Shown piece by piece: positions 16,144 to 24,043 of a stretch of DNA of 64,000 bases. The notes beneath the pieces were generated by a model. It was not told where the DNA came from, made no database searches, and saw only the letters and a program-made list of their open reading frames with translations. How positions within the stretch are numbered: the stretch's first letter is position 1; each line of letters opens with the position of its first letter. The DNA is from Conexibacter sp. CPCC 205762 (lineage in GTDB: Bacteria; Actinomycetota; Thermoleophilia; Solirubrobacterales; Solirubrobacteraceae), in contig NZ_JAUTDN010000007.1 of the NCBI RefSeq assembly GCF_030646155.1, positions 84,167 through 148,166 of the forward strand, written 5' to 3'. The position numbers and the translations under genes were made by a program.

Positions 16144-17723
16144 GCCGGCGCCTCCGCGCCCGCCGCGCCGCGCGGCCCGCCCGGCACCACGCCCTTCCGC
16201 ACCGCCGCGCGCCAGGTCGTCGCCCACTGAGAGGGGGCGTCCACGCGTGACGCGTCGACCTGCGCGATCGGGTGGCTGTGGGGAGCGGTCTTGACGAGGT
16301 CGGGGTCGGCGTACGCCTCCTCGATCACGCGTTCGAGCACGTCGATCCAGGTGTCGACGTCCTCCTTGGACCACAGCTCGCCCGGTTCCGGCGTGACCGG
16401 CTCCGGCACCAGCCACGGCTCGTGCGCGAGCCACGGCGCGTCGACGCCGTAGTCGACCATTCGGTTGGAGATGTCGTGGACGTCGACGCCGGTCTCCTCC
16501 AGCACCTGCGCCAGCGACCAGCGCGTCATCTCCAGGCGGTGCTGCGTCACCTGCGGGTTCGAGCGCGCGACGCCTCTCACCTGCGCCAGGCGCGTGTCCA
16601 TGTAGTTGTTGGCGAGGACCGAGAGGTCGGCGGCGTCGCGGATCCCCTCGGCGCCGAGCGCGCGCGTCCACGCGTAGGCCTTCACGACGACCGGCACGTT
16701 GCCCCAGAACTCGCGCACCTTGCCGATCGACTGCGGCGCCTCTGCGGCCGTCTCCAGGCCGTACGACCCCGTCGCGTCGTCGCGCGTGACCAGAGGCCGC
16801 GGCAGGAACGGCTCCAGCTCCGCCGAGCAGCCGTAGGCGCCGACGGCCGGCCCGCCGCCGCCCTTCGGCGCGCCGAAGGTCTTGTGCAGCATGTACATGC
16901 AGGCGTCGAAGCCCAGCTCGCGGCCGCGGATCCGGCTCATCACGCCGTTGAAGTTGGCGTTGTCGTAGAAGGCGAGCCCGCCGGCCTCGTGGACCAGCTC
17001 GATCCAGCGCTTGATCTCGGGGTTGTAGATCCCCATGTCGTCCGGGTTGCCGACCATCAGCGCGGCCGTTCTGTCCGACACCGCCGCCTCCAGCGAGGCG
17101 AGCGTCGGGTAGCCGTCGGGGCCGAGCGGAAGCGTGATCACGTCGAAGCCGGCGGCAGCCGCGGTCGCGGCGTTGCACGGGTGCGTCTGGATCGTCGTGA
17201 TCACCTCGGTGCGCTGCTCCAGCTCGCCGCGCGCGGCGTGGTAGGCGCGCGTCACGCACGCGTGCGTGTAGGCGGCGTCGGCGCCGCCGCCGGCCTGGAA
17301 GACGAAGCGGTCCATCCCGCTCAGCTCGCAGAGGATCTGCTCGAACGCGTGGACGATTCTCAGCACGCCCTGGAGCGTCTGCAACGGCTGCCCGGGGTGG
17401 ATCTCGGCCAGCTCGGGCCGCGCCGCGATCAGCTCGTTGACGCGCGCGTTGTACTTCATCGTGCACGTGCCGAAGAGGTTGACGCCCATCATCCCGAGCG
17501 TCATCTGCGAGAGGTGGAGGTAGTGGCGCTGGACCTCGAACTCGGACAGCTCGGGGAGCGCGGGCGCCTGCTCGCGCGCGACGCCGGCGGGCAGCAGGTC
17601 GGCGAGCGGGAGCGCGACCTCGTCCTCCACCTCGGGCGCCAGCTGCGCGCGGCGGCCGGGTCGGCCCAGCTCCAGCACCAGCGGCTCGTCCCACGCGGCC
17701 GCCTGGAATCTCGGGAAGCTCAC
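16140..17723 (-). CDS. Glycine dehydrogenase (decarboxylating) subunit 2-like PLP enzyme
   Basis: The 527-residue protein is a homologue of GcvPB, the PLP-binding half of the split P-protein. It has FGTCTMKYNARVNE, GGGADAAYTHACVTRAYHA, YDNANFNGVMSRIRGRELGFD and the Schiff-base lysine K281 in LHKTFGAPKGGGG. Residue 287 is Lys where I recall a His in standard P-proteins (HKTFxxPHGGGG), and PGxGP is replaced by PAVGA. No T, H or L protein gene is present. GTG 17723 overlaps the subunit 1 stop and follows GGAGG. I infer a glycine-like substrate or an altered decarboxylase, not the standard cleavage system. Confidence 0.78.
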   Translation of the reverse strand: MSFPRFQAAAWDEPLVLELGRPGRRAQLAPEVEDEVALPLADLLPAGVAREQAPALPELSEFEVQRHYLHLSQMTLGMMGVNLFGTCTMKYNARVNELIAARPELAEIHPGQPLQTLQGVLRIVHAFEQILCELSGMDRFVFQAGGGADAAYTHACVTRAYHAARGELEQRTEVITTIQTHPCNAATAAAAGFDVITLPLGPDGYPTLASLEAAVSDRTAALMVGNPDDMGIYNPEIKRWIELVHEAGGLAFYDNANFNGVMSRIRGRELGFDACMYMLHKTFGAPKGGGGPAVGAYGCSAELEPFLPRPLVTRDDATGSYGLETAAEAPQSIGKVREFWGNVPVVVKAYAWTRALGAEGIRDAADLSVLANNYMDTRLAQVRGVARSNPQVTQHRLEMTRWSLAQVLEETGVDVHDISNRMVDYGVDAPWLAHEPWLVPEPVTPEPGELWSKEDVDTWIDVLERVIEEAYADPDLVKTAPHSHPIAQVDASRVDAPSQWATTWRAAVRKGVVPGGPRGAAGAEAPA

Positions 17724-19117
17724 GCCGTCACCTCCGCCAGCGCGGCGACGAGCCGCTCGACGTCCTCGCGCGCGTGCACCTCGGTCACGCAGTACAGCGC
17801 GCTCTGGCCGAGCTGCGGGTGGTCGGCGGAGAGGTCGGCGCCGCCGAAGATCCCGCGCTCCAGCAGCGCGGCGTTGACCTCGGCGACGGTTCTGCCGGTG
17901 CCGTCGAAGCTCACGACGAACTCCTTGAAGAAGTGGGGGAAGCGGATCTCGACGCCGGGCAGCGCGCCGATCCGGCGGGCGGCGTCGTGCGAGCGGCGCA
18001 GGATCGTCGTGCCGAGGTCGGCGAAGCCCTGTGGGCCGAGCAGCGACATGTAGACGGCGTTGACGATCGCCCACAGGTAGACCGAGTTGCCGGTCCAGTC
18101 GTTGCCCTCCTCGCGGCGGCCGTAGGAGGACTGCTCGAACAGCGTCATCGCGAAGCCGCGCTCGCCGGGCACGCGCGTCGGCGCGATGCTGACCTGCAGC
18201 GTCGGGTACTGGCGCGCGTAGCGCTCCTCGTCGCGTGTGGCGATGAAGCCGCCGACGCCGCCGCCGCAGTTCATGTGGATCCCGAGCGGCTGCGTCGGGC
18301 CGACCGCGATGTCGGCGCCCCAGGCGCCGGGCGGCGCGATCACGCCGAGGCTGAGCGGGTCGACGCCGGCGATCGTCTCCGCACCGGCGGCGCGCGCGAG
18401 CCGCGCGATCTCGGCGCCGTTGGGCTCCAGCGCGCCGAGCCCGGTCGGCGTCTCGACGTAGACGGCGGCGGTGCGGCTCGACAGCTTCGCCTCCAGGTCG
18501 GCGAGCCGCAGCGCGTCCGTCTCCGGCTCGGTCGCGACCTCGACGATCGCGATGTGGTCGGCCATCTGCGGCGGCGCGCAGTAGGAGCGGATGACGGCGA
18601 GCCGCTCGCGGTCGAGCGTCGCCGGCACGAGCACCTCGCGGCGGCCGCTGATGCGCGCCGCCATGCGGATCGCGTGGCCGGCGGCGCAGCCCCACGAGTA
18701 GACCGGCAGGCCGGCGAAGTCGAGCTGCAGCAGCTCGCCGAGCTGCGAGGCGAACTCGAACCACGCCTGGTTGCGGCCGAGGTCGGAGGCCGGCGTGCCC
18801 CACTCGGAGGTGACGAACTCGGTCCGCTGCGCGATCTCGTCGCAGACGGCCGGCACGTAGTGCTGCCAGACGCCGCCGCCGAGGAACGACAGGTTCGCCT
18901 CGCACGAGACGTTCGCCGCGAGCGTCGTGCGCAGGTGGCGCTGGAGCTGCGCCTCGGAGCGCAGCGCGGGCGGGAGCTGAAAGGCGTGCCGCGTGCGGTG
19001 ATCGGCCGGGATCTGCTCGAACAGCGCGTCCGGGTCGCTGACGCCGACGGCATCGAGCAGCTCCTGGCGCAGCGCCGGCGCCGAGTTGGCCATGTACGGG
19101 TGGGCGGTGCGGGTCAC
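17720..19117 (-). CDS. Glycine dehydrogenase (decarboxylating) subunit 1-like protein
   Basis: The 465-residue protein matches GcvPA, the partner that builds the P-protein fold with GcvPB. Family traits include SFLGGGVWQHYVPAVCDEIA, TSEWGTPASDLGRNQAWFEF and MTLFEQSSYGRREEGNDWTG near residue 330. In place of the usual YTPYQPE block it reads FVTSEWGTPAS, which departs from the glycine enzymes I know. GTG 19117 follows GGAGG by ten bases; a later ATG at 19093 is possible. It overlaps the subunit 2 gene by four bases, implying equimolar production. Confidence 0.78.
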   Translation of the reverse strand: MTRTAHPYMANSAPALRQELLDAVGVSDPDALFEQIPADHRTRHAFQLPPALRSEAQLQRHLRTTLAANVSCEANLSFLGGGVWQHYVPAVCDEIAQRTEFVTSEWGTPASDLGRNQAWFEFASQLGELLQLDFAGLPVYSWGCAAGHAIRMAARISGRREVLVPATLDRERLAVIRSYCAPPQMADHIAIVEVATEPETDALRLADLEAKLSSRTAAVYVETPTGLGALEPNGAEIARLARAAGAETIAGVDPLSLGVIAPPGAWGADIAVGPTQPLGIHMNCGGGVGGFIATRDEERYARQYPTLQVSIAPTRVPGERGFAMTLFEQSSYGRREEGNDWTGNSVYLWAIVNAVYMSLLGPQGFADLGTTILRRSHDAARRIGALPGVEIRFPHFFKEFVVSFDGTGRTVAEVNAALLERGIFGGADLSADHPQLGQSALYCVTEVHAREDVERLVAALAEVTA

Positions 19118-19133
19118 GGTGCGGGTGCCTCCA

Positions 19134-20324
19134 TCAGGCAGCGATCTCGGCGAGCAGGCTCTCGCGCGGTCCGACGCGGACGCGGAGGTGGCCGCCGAGG
19201 TCTTGGTCGAGTCGTGGGTCGCCGGTGTCGACGTGCAGCAGCAGCGGATCGAGCGCGAGCAGCTTGGCGCGGTCGGCGACGACGGTGATCGCCTCGCGCG
19301 GGATCCGCCGCAGCACCGCGGGCGACAGCTGCTGGTTGCCGCGCCCGAGCAGCGCGCCCTGGCCGCCGACGACGCCGAGCAGCAGTCGCGGGCCGGCCGG
19401 CAGCGGCGCGGCGGCGTCGTGCGCGAGCGCAGCGGCGACGCAGGCGGCGTGCGCGTCGAGCAGCGCCAGCAGCTCCTGCTCGGAGGCGTCGCGGGCGACC
19501 AGCGCGCCGTCGCGCACGACGTCGACGCCGAGCGGGGTGGCGTCGAGCTCCAGCTCGCGCAGGACGCGCGCGGTCGTCGTGCCGGGGCCGACGAGCGTCA
19601 GCGTCCCGGGCGGGGCGGTGCGCAGCTCGTCCGCGATGCGGGCGCAGGCGCCGGCGAGCGCGGCGTCGCTCGCGGGCGCGCGCCCGCCTTTGCGGCCGAG
19701 CACGCTCGCGGGCGCTAGCGGGACGCGGACGGTGCCGTGGAGGACGACGTCGCTCGCGTGGCGGCCGGGCGCGTCGGCGTCATGGCGGGCGATGGCGGCC
19801 GGGCCGCGGCGGCGTGTCGTCGCGTCGTCGTTGTCGCGCTCCGCGCGGTCGGCGATCTCCGCCTCGATCGTGCGGGCGCGGGCGCCGTCGCGCAGGAACG
19901 CCGCCGCGACCTCGCCGGCGGCCTCCGGCGTCGCGGCGAAGCAGGCCGAGTGCATCTTCACGCCGGCCGGGATCCCGAGCAGCGGCGGGCGCTGCTCCTG
20001 CGGCAGCTCCTGCAGGGCCGCCAGCAGGTCGCGCGCGGTGCCGTCGCCGCCGGCGAACAGCAGCAGATCGACACGCGCCTGCGCGAGCGCGCGAGCGGCG
20101 GCGCGCGTGCCGGCCGGGCTGTCGGGCCCGTCGTGCTGCAGCAGCTGCACCGCGCCGCCGAGCCGCTGCTCGATCCGTTCCAGCGCGCGCGCCGCGCGGG
20201 CCGGCGCGGCCGGGGTCGCGCCGCGCTCCAGCGCGCGGCGCAGCAGCTCGGGCCCGTCGGTTCCCTTCAGCCCGACGCGCCCGCCCATGCCGGCGATCGG
20301 GTTGACGACGAGCCCCAGCCGCAT
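19134..20324 (-). CDS. ATP-NAD kinase-like protein (AcoX/COG3199 type)
   Basis: The 396-residue protein opens with LGLVVNPIAGMGGRVGLKGTDG and has the GGDGT motif in LLLFAGGDGTARDLLAAL, the NAD/diacylglycerol-kinase-fold active site. LGIPAGVKMHSACFA follows, as in the AcoX group. These proteins are annotated as NAD kinases but often sit in catabolic operons with no proven reaction. Here it lies between the aminotransferase (5-bp gap) and the GcvPA-like gene (16-bp gap). It might phosphorylate a pathway intermediate; this is inference. Confidence 0.75.
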   Translation of the reverse strand: MRLGLVVNPIAGMGGRVGLKGTDGPELLRRALERGATPAAPARAARALERIEQRLGGAVQLLQHDGPDSPAGTRAAARALAQARVDLLLFAGGDGTARDLLAALQELPQEQRPPLLGIPAGVKMHSACFAATPEAAGEVAAAFLRDGARARTIEAEIADRAERDNDDATTRRRGPAAIARHDADAPGRHASDVVLHGTVRVPLAPASVLGRKGGRAPASDAALAGACARIADELRTAPPGTLTLVGPGTTTARVLRELELDATPLGVDVVRDGALVARDASEQELLALLDAHAACVAAALAHDAAAPLPAGPRLLLGVVGGQGALLGRGNQQLSPAVLRRIPREAITVVADRAKLLALDPLLLHVDTGDPRLDQDLGGHLRVRVGPRESLLAEIAA

Positions 20325-20329
20325 CGCGC

Positions 20330-21718
20330 TCAGGCGGTCTCGCGCGCCAGCTCGCCGGCGACCTGGTCGACCGCCTCGCGCGCGACCGCGACGATCGTGT
20401 CGATCTCGTCGTCGGTGACGACGAACGGCGGCGAGAAGGAGATCGTGTCGGCGGCCGGCAGCGCGCGCGTGATCATGCCGCGCTCCAGGCAGGCGCGCGT
20501 GATGCGCGCGCCGACCGTCAGCGCCGGGTCGAAGCGGACCGGCCGCTCGCCCCGCTCGGCGACGAACTCCAGCGCCGCGACGAGCCCGATCCCGCGCACC
20601 TCGCCGACCAGCTCGTGGTCGGCGAAGGCGGCGTTCAGCTCGCTGCGCAGGCGCTCGCCGCGGCGCGCGACCTGCTCGACCAGCTGCTCGTTCTCGACGA
20701 TGTCGAGGTTCGTCAGCGCGGCGGCGGCCGCGAGCGGATGGGCGCTGTAGGTGTAGCCGTGCTGGAAGGCGCCGCCGTCGTCGGCGAGCGTCTCCCACAC
20801 CTTGCTGCCGACGAGCACGCCGGAGAGCGGCACGTAGGCGGAGGTGACGCCCTTTGCGATCGTCATCAGGTCGGGCTCGATCCCGAGCACGTGGCTGCCG
20901 AACCAGCCGCCGAGGCGGCCGAAGCCGGAGACGACCTCGTCGGCGATCAGCAGCACGTCGTACCTGCGCAGGACCGCCTGGATCGCGGGGAAGTAGCCGT
21001 CCGGGGGCGGCAGCACGCCGCCGGCCGCCTGGACCGGCTCGGCGATGAAGGCGGCGACCGTCTCCGGCCCTTCGGCGACGATTCTCGCCTCCAGGTCGGC
21101 CGCCAGGCGGGCGACGAAGGCGGCGTCGTCCTCGCCCGGCTCGCGCTCCCACAGCGAGTACGGTGGCGTGACGTGTCTGACCTGCGGCAGCGGCAGGTCG
21201 AACTGGGCGTGCATCGCCGGCAGGCCGGTGAGGCTGGCGGAGGCGATCGTGACGCCGTGGTAGCCGCGGTGGCGGGCGATGATCTTCTTCTTCTCGGGTC
21301 GCCCGAGCAGGTTGTTGTAGTGCCAGACGAGCTTCATCTGCGTGTCGTTGGCGTCGGAGCCGGAGGAGCCGAAGAAGACCTTCTGCATGCCGAGGTCGCC
21401 GGTCAGGCCGATGATCCGCTCCGCCAGCAGCGCCGGCGTGTCGGTCGCCATGTGCGAGAAGCCGTGGTAGTAGGGCAGCTTCAGCGCCTGCTCGCGCAGT
21501 GTCTCGGCCAGCTCCGGGCGGCCGTAGCCGACGTTGACGCACCAGAGGCCGGCCATCGCGTCGAGGTAGGTGCGGCCGTCGGCGGCGGTCAGCGTCGAGC
21601 CCTTGCCGGAGACGATCATCGCCGGCCCGCCGTCGCGCTCGTGCGCGCCCGGGGCGGTGAAGGGATGGAAGACGTAGCGGCGGTCCAGCTCGTCGAGTGC
21701 GGGAGTGGTGGCGGTCAT
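20330..21718 (-). CDS. Class III (omega) aminotransferase
   Basis: The 462-residue PLP enzyme shows YVFHPFTAPGAHERDGG, FGSSGSDANDTQMKLVW, ARHRGYHGVTIASASL, LLIADEVVSGFGRLG and the Schiff-base lysine in MTIAKGVTSAYVPLSG. It belongs with beta-alanine, GABA, putrescine and taurine:pyruvate aminotransferases, which turn an omega-amine into a semialdehyde. It leads the six-gene minus-strand operon and diverges from an aldehyde dehydrogenase that could oxidise its product. ATG 21718 follows the 34-bp operator region. Confidence 0.9.
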   Translation of the reverse strand: MTATTPALDELDRRYVFHPFTAPGAHERDGGPAMIVSGKGSTLTAADGRTYLDAMAGLWCVNVGYGRPELAETLREQALKLPYYHGFSHMATDTPALLAERIIGLTGDLGMQKVFFGSSGSDANDTQMKLVWHYNNLLGRPEKKKIIARHRGYHGVTIASASLTGLPAMHAQFDLPLPQVRHVTPPYSLWEREPGEDDAAFVARLAADLEARIVAEGPETVAAFIAEPVQAAGGVLPPPDGYFPAIQAVLRRYDVLLIADEVVSGFGRLGGWFGSHVLGIEPDLMTIAKGVTSAYVPLSGVLVGSKVWETLADDGGAFQHGYTYSAHPLAAAAALTNLDIVENEQLVEQVARRGERLRSELNAAFADHELVGEVRGIGLVAALEFVAERGERPVRFDPALTVGARITRACLERGMITRALPAADTISFSPPFVVTDDEIDTIVAVAREAVDQVAGELARETA

Positions 21719-21738
21719 CTCAACGTCCGTCAGTCGAT

Positions 21739-21772
21739 GTTCGCATTGCGGTCAAATGCGCGGTATGCGAAC
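21739..21772. promoter_or_regulatory. 34-bp inverted repeat, operator-like (copy 2)
   Basis: The arms are GTTCGCATTGCG on the left and GGTATGCGAAC on the right, with the same 34-bp length and arm sequence as the element at 8288-8321. It is 21 bp upstream of the aminotransferase start and about 78 bp upstream of the divergent aldehyde dehydrogenase start. The conservation across 13 kb strongly suggests the same regulator acts at both places. Confidence 0.7.
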
Positions 21773-21849
21773 CTTTGCACACGCCTTGGACGGCGTCTAG
21801 TACGCATCGCGAACGTCCGTCCGCATCGTGACACAAGGAGAACCGCTCC

Positions 21850-23331
21850 ATGACTGCCGCCGCCACCTCTGCGCTTGCCCGTCTGTCCGACCCCGCGCTG
21901 CTGCGCACGCAGCTCTATGTCGGCGGCACGTGGAGTGACGGCAGCGGCGGCGAGACGGCGCCGGTGATCGACCCGGCGACGGGCGCGTCGCTCGCCGACG
22001 TCGCCGAGGGCACGCGCTTCGACGCGCAGCGCGCGGTCGACGCCGCGGCGGCGGCGCTGCCTGCCTGGTCGGGGCTGACCGCGAAGGAGCGCGCCGGCAT
22101 CATGCGGCGCTGGTACGACCTGATCGTCGCGCACGCCGACGACCTCGCCGTGCTGCTGACGGCCGAGCAGGGCAAGCCGCTGGCCGAGGCGCGCGGCGAG
22201 ATCCTCTACGGCGCCGGCTTCGTCGAGTGGTACGCGGAGGAGGGCAAGCGCGCCTACGGCGACGTGATCCCGACCAACGACGGCAGCCGCCGCCTGTTCG
22301 CGATCCGTCAGCCGGTCGGCGTCTGCGCCGCGATCACGCCGTGGAACTTCCCGATGGCGATGATCGCCCGCAAGGTCGCGCCCGCTCTGGGCGCCGGCTG
22401 CACGATCGTCGTCAAGCCCGCTCCCTCGACACCGCTGTCGGCGCTCGCGATGGCCGAGCTGGCCGCGCGGGCCGGGATTCCCGCCGGCGTGCTGAACGTC
22501 GTCACCGGGCCGGCCGAGGAGGTCGGTCACGAGCTGGCGACGAGCCCGACCGTGCGCAAGCTGACCTTCACCGGCTCGACGCCGGTCGGCCGCCTGCTGA
22601 TGCGCCAGGCGAGCGACACGGTCAAGAAGGTCTCGCTGGAGCTGGGCGGCAACGCCCCCTTCATCGTCTTCGACGACGCCGACCTCGACGCCGCCGTCGC
22701 GGGCGCGATCGCCTCCAAGTTCCGCAACGCCGGCCAGACCTGCGTCTGCGCCAACCGCGTGCTCGTGCAGGCGGGGATCCACGACGCGTTCGTTCGGCGG
22801 TTCGCGGAGGCGACCGCCGAGCTGACAGTCGCCAACGGCTTCGACGCCGGTGCCGAGCAGGGGCCGCTGATCGACGCGCGCGCGCTCGCGAAGGTCGAGG
22901 ACCACGTCGCCGACGCGGTCGCGCACGGCGCCGTCGTCGAGACCGGCGGGGCGCGCCATGCGCTCGGCGGCACCTTCTTCCAGCCGACCGTGCTGAGCGG
23001 CGCGACCGGCGAGATGAGGATCGCCGTCGAGGAGACCTTCGGCCCGGTCGCGCCGGTCTTCCGCTTCGAGACCGAGCAGGAGGCGATCGCGCTGGCGAAC
23101 GCGACCGAGTCCGGCCTCGCCGCCTACCTCTACACGCGCGACTCGGGCCGCGTCTGGCGCGTGGGCGAGGCGCTGGAGTTCGGCGTCGTCGGCATCAACA
23201 CCGGCGCGATCTCCTACGAGGGCGCGCCGTTCGGCGGCGTCAAGCAGTCCGGTCTCGGCCGCGAGGGATCGCGCCACGGGCTGGAGGACTTCATGGAGCT
23301 GAAGTACATCTGCCTCGACGGGGTCGCGTAG
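21850..23331 (+). CDS. NAD(P)-dependent aldehyde dehydrogenase, succinate-semialdehyde type
   Basis: The 493-residue enzyme has PWNFPMAMIARKVAPALGAG, the glutamate motif VSLELGGNAPFIVFDDAD and the catalytic cysteine in NAGQTCVCANRVLV. EETFGPVAPVFRF and GLGREGSRHGLEDF at the end fit the GabD family. Such enzymes oxidise succinate, glutarate or 2-oxoglutarate semialdehyde. AAGGAG lies before ATG 21850. It is divergent from the aminotransferase and shares the operator region. In a hydroxyproline-like route it would make 2-oxoglutarate; substrate not proven. Confidence 0.92.
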   Translation: MTAAATSALARLSDPALLRTQLYVGGTWSDGSGGETAPVIDPATGASLADVAEGTRFDAQRAVDAAAAALPAWSGLTAKERAGIMRRWYDLIVAHADDLAVLLTAEQGKPLAEARGEILYGAGFVEWYAEEGKRAYGDVIPTNDGSRRLFAIRQPVGVCAAITPWNFPMAMIARKVAPALGAGCTIVVKPAPSTPLSALAMAELAARAGIPAGVLNVVTGPAEEVGHELATSPTVRKLTFTGSTPVGRLLMRQASDTVKKVSLELGGNAPFIVFDDADLDAAVAGAIASKFRNAGQTCVCANRVLVQAGIHDAFVRRFAEATAELTVANGFDAGAEQGPLIDARALAKVEDHVADAVAHGAVVETGGARHALGGTFFQPTVLSGATGEMRIAVEETFGPVAPVFRFETEQEAIALANATESGLAAYLYTRDSGRVWRVGEALEFGVVGINTGAISYEGAPFGGVKQSGLGREGSRHGLEDFMELKYICLDGVA

Positions 23332-23356
23332 GCCGGCACCGGGCGTGGCCGGCGTG

Positions 23357-23575
23357 TCAGGCGGGTCCGGTGCGGCGGAAGCGCTCGACCGGCCCGTCCG
23401 GCCCCGCGACCTGCTCGCTCCACATCGCCAGCGGCCGCACCCAGACCGACTCCGGTCTCGCCAGCGGCCGGTAGACGACCATCCACTCCTCCGTCTCGGA
23501 GTGACGCGCGAGCTGCAGCAGCTCGTAGTCGTTGCCCTTGAAGTGACGGTAGATGCCGGGCTCGGGAAGAGACAT
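23357..23575 (-). CDS. DUF1653-family small protein
   Basis: The 72-residue protein fits DUF1653: GIYRHFKGNDYELLQLARHS, then ETEEWMVVYRPLA, VWVRPLAMWSEQV and DGPVERFRR. The family has a compact fold of unknown function. ATG 23575 puts the conserved YRHFKG at residue 9. An in-frame start at 23617 would add a low-complexity lead. It is convergent with the aldehyde dehydrogenase gene, 25 bp away. Confidence 0.82.
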   Translation of the reverse strand: MSLPEPGIYRHFKGNDYELLQLARHSETEEWMVVYRPLARPESVWVRPLAMWSEQVAGPDGPVERFRRTGPA

Positions 23576-23627
23576 GCCCGCCATCATCCCGCCTCGCCCG
23601 GCGGCCGGAACCACCACTTAACGACAT

Positions 23628-23710
23628 CGACCCGCTCCGTGGAGCGGGTCGAGCGCGGGTGGTTAGCCCGGGCGCGTTTGATAGTCGCAGTTCGAACTCT
23701 AGCGGTGTGT
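23628..23710 (+). other. Structured tRNA-like element sharing the anticodon-arm block of the nearby tRNA
   Basis: The 23576-23820 spacer holds no ORF I trust, but 23628-23651 is a perfect hairpin (CGACCCGCTCC / GGAGCGGGTCG, 2-base loop). After a second GC-rich fold comes GCGTTTGATAGTCGCA (23674-23689), identical over 16 bases to the anticodon arm of the minus-strand tRNA-like gene at 23821-23913. AGTTCGAACT, resembling a T-loop, follows directly. There is no variable arm and no CCA end. It could be a degenerate second copy in opposite orientation or a small structured RNA. Confidence 0.4.
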
Positions 23711-23820
23711 GCTGCGGATGCAACTGCTGCTGTGACCGGCGGCCGTCGGAAGCGAGGCGGCAGGCTATTCCGCAGGCGCATGATCGTGGCACCCCTTCAT
23801 CGGCCGCCGGGCAGCAACTA

Positions 23821-23913
23821 TGGCGGAGGGCGGGAGACTCGAACTCCATCCGAGAGACCATCCCGGACGATGCGACTATCAAACGCACGCGCCGCCTTGG
23901 CGCTTCACCCTCC
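23821..23913 (-). tRNA. Unusual class II tRNA (allo-tRNA-like), GAU anticodon
   Basis: The 93-nt gene with encoded CCA folds as follows. The acceptor is GGAGGGTG with CGCCCTCC (8 bp, one GT), G73. The D-stem is GCGCC/GGCGC with a 5-base loop. The anticodon stem is TGCG/CGCA plus a T31-T39 mismatch, with loop TTGATAG, giving anticodon GAT at 34-36. The long variable arm is TCCGGGA/TCTCGGA. The T-stem is GGAG/CTCC (4 bp) with loop TTCGAGT. A long variable arm and G73 are serine-type traits, but the anticodon reads isoleucine AUC. The 8+4 fold and long D-stem match what I know of allo-tRNAs and tRNA-Sec. It may be non-canonical or inactive. Confidence 0.6.
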
Positions 23914-23980
23914 ACGCGAATGAATCTACGGTGCCGGAGCGTCGGGGTCTACCCACGGCATAGGTGAATTCTGTACGAGT

Positions 23981-24026
23981 CATCTTTGAATCAAAGATGG
24001 ATCTTTGGTCGGCCTTGACTTCAAGG
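23981..24026. promoter_or_regulatory. Two palindromes upstream of the YgfZ-like gene
   Basis: CATCTTTGAATCAAAGATG (23981-23999) is a 9+1+9 palindrome. CCTTGACTTCAAGG (24013-24026) is a 6+2+6 palindrome, and ATCTTTG repeats at 24001. They lie between the tRNA-like gene (minus) and the gene starting at 24044 (plus). The AT-rich arms stand out in this GC-rich DNA and resemble MarR-type operators, but no regulator gene is adjacent. Confidence 0.55.
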
Positions 24027-24043
24027 CTGCTTGAAGTGAGAAC

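Noticed and set aside
16140..19117. Ordinary glycine cleavage system
   Set aside because: There is no gcvT, gcvH or lpd in the operon and active-site residues differ. The GcvT-like gene at 24044 is a YgfZ-type protein in a separate unit.
23628..23651. Rho-independent terminator
   Set aside because: The 11-bp hairpin is perfect but has a 2-base loop and no T-run, and is followed by more structured sequence. I kept it as part of the tRNA-like element.
23821..23913. Selenocysteine tRNA
   Set aside because: The long D-stem and 8-bp acceptor fit, but the anticodon is GAU instead of UCA, the T-stem has 4 bp, and no selA, selB or SECIS-like feature is present.
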